From Bradyrhizobium lupini (GTDB lineage: Bacteria; Pseudomonadota; Alphaproteobacteria; Rhizobiales; Xanthobacteraceae): DNA of 64,000 nucleotides. Below are positions 63,257 to 64,000 of this stretch, piece by piece. The notes below the pieces were generated by a model that worked only from the letters and a program-made list of their open reading frames with translations, was not told the origin of the DNA and did no database searches. The position numbers and the translations under genes are program-made. The stretch covers positions 7,087,001 to 7,151,000 of the forward strand of contig NZ_CP162553.1 of the NCBI RefSeq assembly GCF_040939785.1, read 5' to 3'. Every line of letters begins with the position of its first letter. Position 1 is the stretch's first letter.

Positions 63257-63432
63257 GATCGCCTCCCGCAAGCAATTTGGCCGCAATGATCGAAATCAGA
63301 ACTGAGTCTCGGTTCAGGAGCAATAGCGGCTCACGCTGGCGGGGCCTATTCCGATACAGCCGCCCGGTAGTCGTCCGGAGGTGTAACCGCCGGCCATTGG
63401 AATTACCATTCTCACCTTTTGGCGGACCAGCA

Positions 63433-63597
63433 ATGGCGCAAGGCGGTGGCACGGACAAGGCACCAACCCTCATCTGCAACAGATGTCAGCGTCCAATGGA
63501 GTTTCTCGCCTCGCTGCCGGCAATTGCAAACCTGCCCGCCGCCTATGCCTACAGGTGCATGCCCTGCCTGAGAGTTGAAACTATCGTTCTGGGCTGA
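63433..63597 (+). CDS. Zinc-ribbon small protein (54 aa)
   Basis: ATG 63433. PTLICNRCQRPMEFLASLPA and AYRCMPCLRVETIVLG: two C-x-x-C pairs flanking a short linker. Third zinc-ribbon mini-protein of this region. Function unknown. Confidence 0.58.
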   Translation: MAQGGGTDKAPTLICNRCQRPMEFLASLPAIANLPAAYAYRCMPCLRVETIVLG

Positions 63598-63663
63598 AGG
63601 AAGGCACTGCCGGACGACTAGAATTTGGGCGGCTGGCGCCACCTGCGACACGTCAATCCTGTG

Positions 63664-63900
63664 CTATCTCACGTGCATTTTCTCGACGATCGCATAGAGC
63701 AGCACGAAGATCGGCAAGAAGACGAAGAACCAAACGGCCTCCGGTTCGTCCCGGGAAAATTCACGGTTCGGATCTGTTTCCGTGCCGAACGGCACAGGTG
63801 GCACAGGCGGCTTTGTACGGCTGCGTTTTACCGCTCGGCTTAGCAGCCGTCGAATCGCTGGTTCGTCCGGATCGCTTGCGCGTCGGCTCTGGTTCGTCAC
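63664..63900 (-). CDS. Small tail-anchored-like membrane protein
   Basis: 78 residues from GTG 63900. Polar Arg/Pro-rich N-terminus (TNQSRRASDPDEPAIRRLLS), then VWFFVFLPIFVLLYAIVEKM near the C-terminus, so it is anchored by its tail. No family recognised. Confidence 0.5.
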   Translation of the reverse strand: MTNQSRRASDPDEPAIRRLLSRAVKRSRTKPPVPPVPFGTETDPNREFSRDEPEAVWFFVFLPIFVLLYAIVEKMHVR

Positions 63901-63904
63901 GACT

Positions 63905-64000
63905 TTAGACCGCGAACATCAGCGGGTATTTGCGGACCAGTTCGAGGTCAACATAGCCGGCGGCATTGATCCACTCGTGGGGACAGTAAACGATCGAGCC
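63905..64000 (-). CDS. C-terminal end of an unidentified gene (cut by window end)
   Basis: Minus-strand frame open from the window edge: GSIVYCPHEWINAAGYVDLE, LVRKYPLMFAV, stop TAA at 63905-63907. 31 residues visible; the protein starts outside the window. Not recognised. Confidence 0.45.
   Translation of the reverse strand, partial: GSIVYCPHEWINAAGYVDLELVRKYPLMFAV

Noticed and set aside
1..64000. CRISPR array or insertion sequence
   Set aside because: No regularly spaced short direct repeats and no transposase reading frame seen; recombinases present are integrase and resolvase types.
43105..64000. Second copy of tRNA-Arg 3' end as right attachment site
   Set aside because: Scanned for TTCGAATCTCT and GAGCGCGCCA-like strings and found none; the right end is probably outside the window.

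Overview
The window looks like a piece of a Bradyrhizobium (or close Bradyrhizobiaceae) chromosome: GC-rich, alphaproteobacterial gene types (ATP12 chaperone, fused indolepyruvate:ferredoxin oxidoreductase, many dimeric alpha-beta-barrel and alpha/beta-hydrolase proteins) and families of palindromic intergenic repeats. It divides into a core chromosome half (1 to about 34.85 kb) and an integrated island (about 34.9 kb to beyond the right edge), with the boundary at a tRNA-Arg(TCG) gene (34856-34932).

Core half. From left: the end of an RluA-type pseudouridine synthase; a small secreted protein; an ATP12 chaperone; a FliK-like/FlhB-like pair; a class D beta-lactamase; a carboxymuconolactone-decarboxylase-like protein; a dienelactone-hydrolase-like protein; an acyl-CoA carboxylase beta subunit; a GST; several small dimeric-barrel proteins and a PEP-mutase-like enzyme; an ArsR-type regulator; a TRIC-like channel; a triheme cytochrome c; and the 1163-residue indolepyruvate oxidoreductase. 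Next is a beta-oxidation-like block (SCP-x-type thiolase, DUF35 partner, MaoC hydratase, MFE-2-like dehydrogenase, DapA-like protein), then a Nudix hydrolase, an EamA transporter, a PAS histidine kinase, a GrlR-like protein and a few envelope or hypothetical genes.

Island, left part (34.9-50.7 kb). A tyrosine integrase abuts the tRNA 3' end, preceded by an excisionase-like gene and a leftward early operon. A CI-like repressor and a Cro/YdaS-like gene diverge around an operator region with three TAAAG-N5-CTTTA-type sites at 23-24 bp centre spacing, and two more sites lie on the other side of the repressor: a lambda-like OR/OL layout. Rightward are small early genes, many with overlapping stop/start codons, then a secreted beta-helix/tailspike-like protein and two large virion-type proteins. 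I see no terminase, portal, capsid or lysis genes, so the prophage is partial or continues outside the window.

Island, right part (50.8-64 kb). A three-gene TIGR04255 cassette, a frameshifted serine recombinase, a half tRNA(CAT), a large zinc-motif protein with an internal duplication and a possible sigma-like tail, a response-regulator remnant, and many tiny accessory genes in sparsely coding DNA. A roughly 130-bp hairpin-bearing repeat occurs twice in inverted orientation 9 kb apart, and a terminator-like hairpin family recurs here.

Five genes, in both halves, break at a site where one extra base in or beside a short homopolymer would restore the frame. That pattern suggests base-calling errors as much as real mutation.
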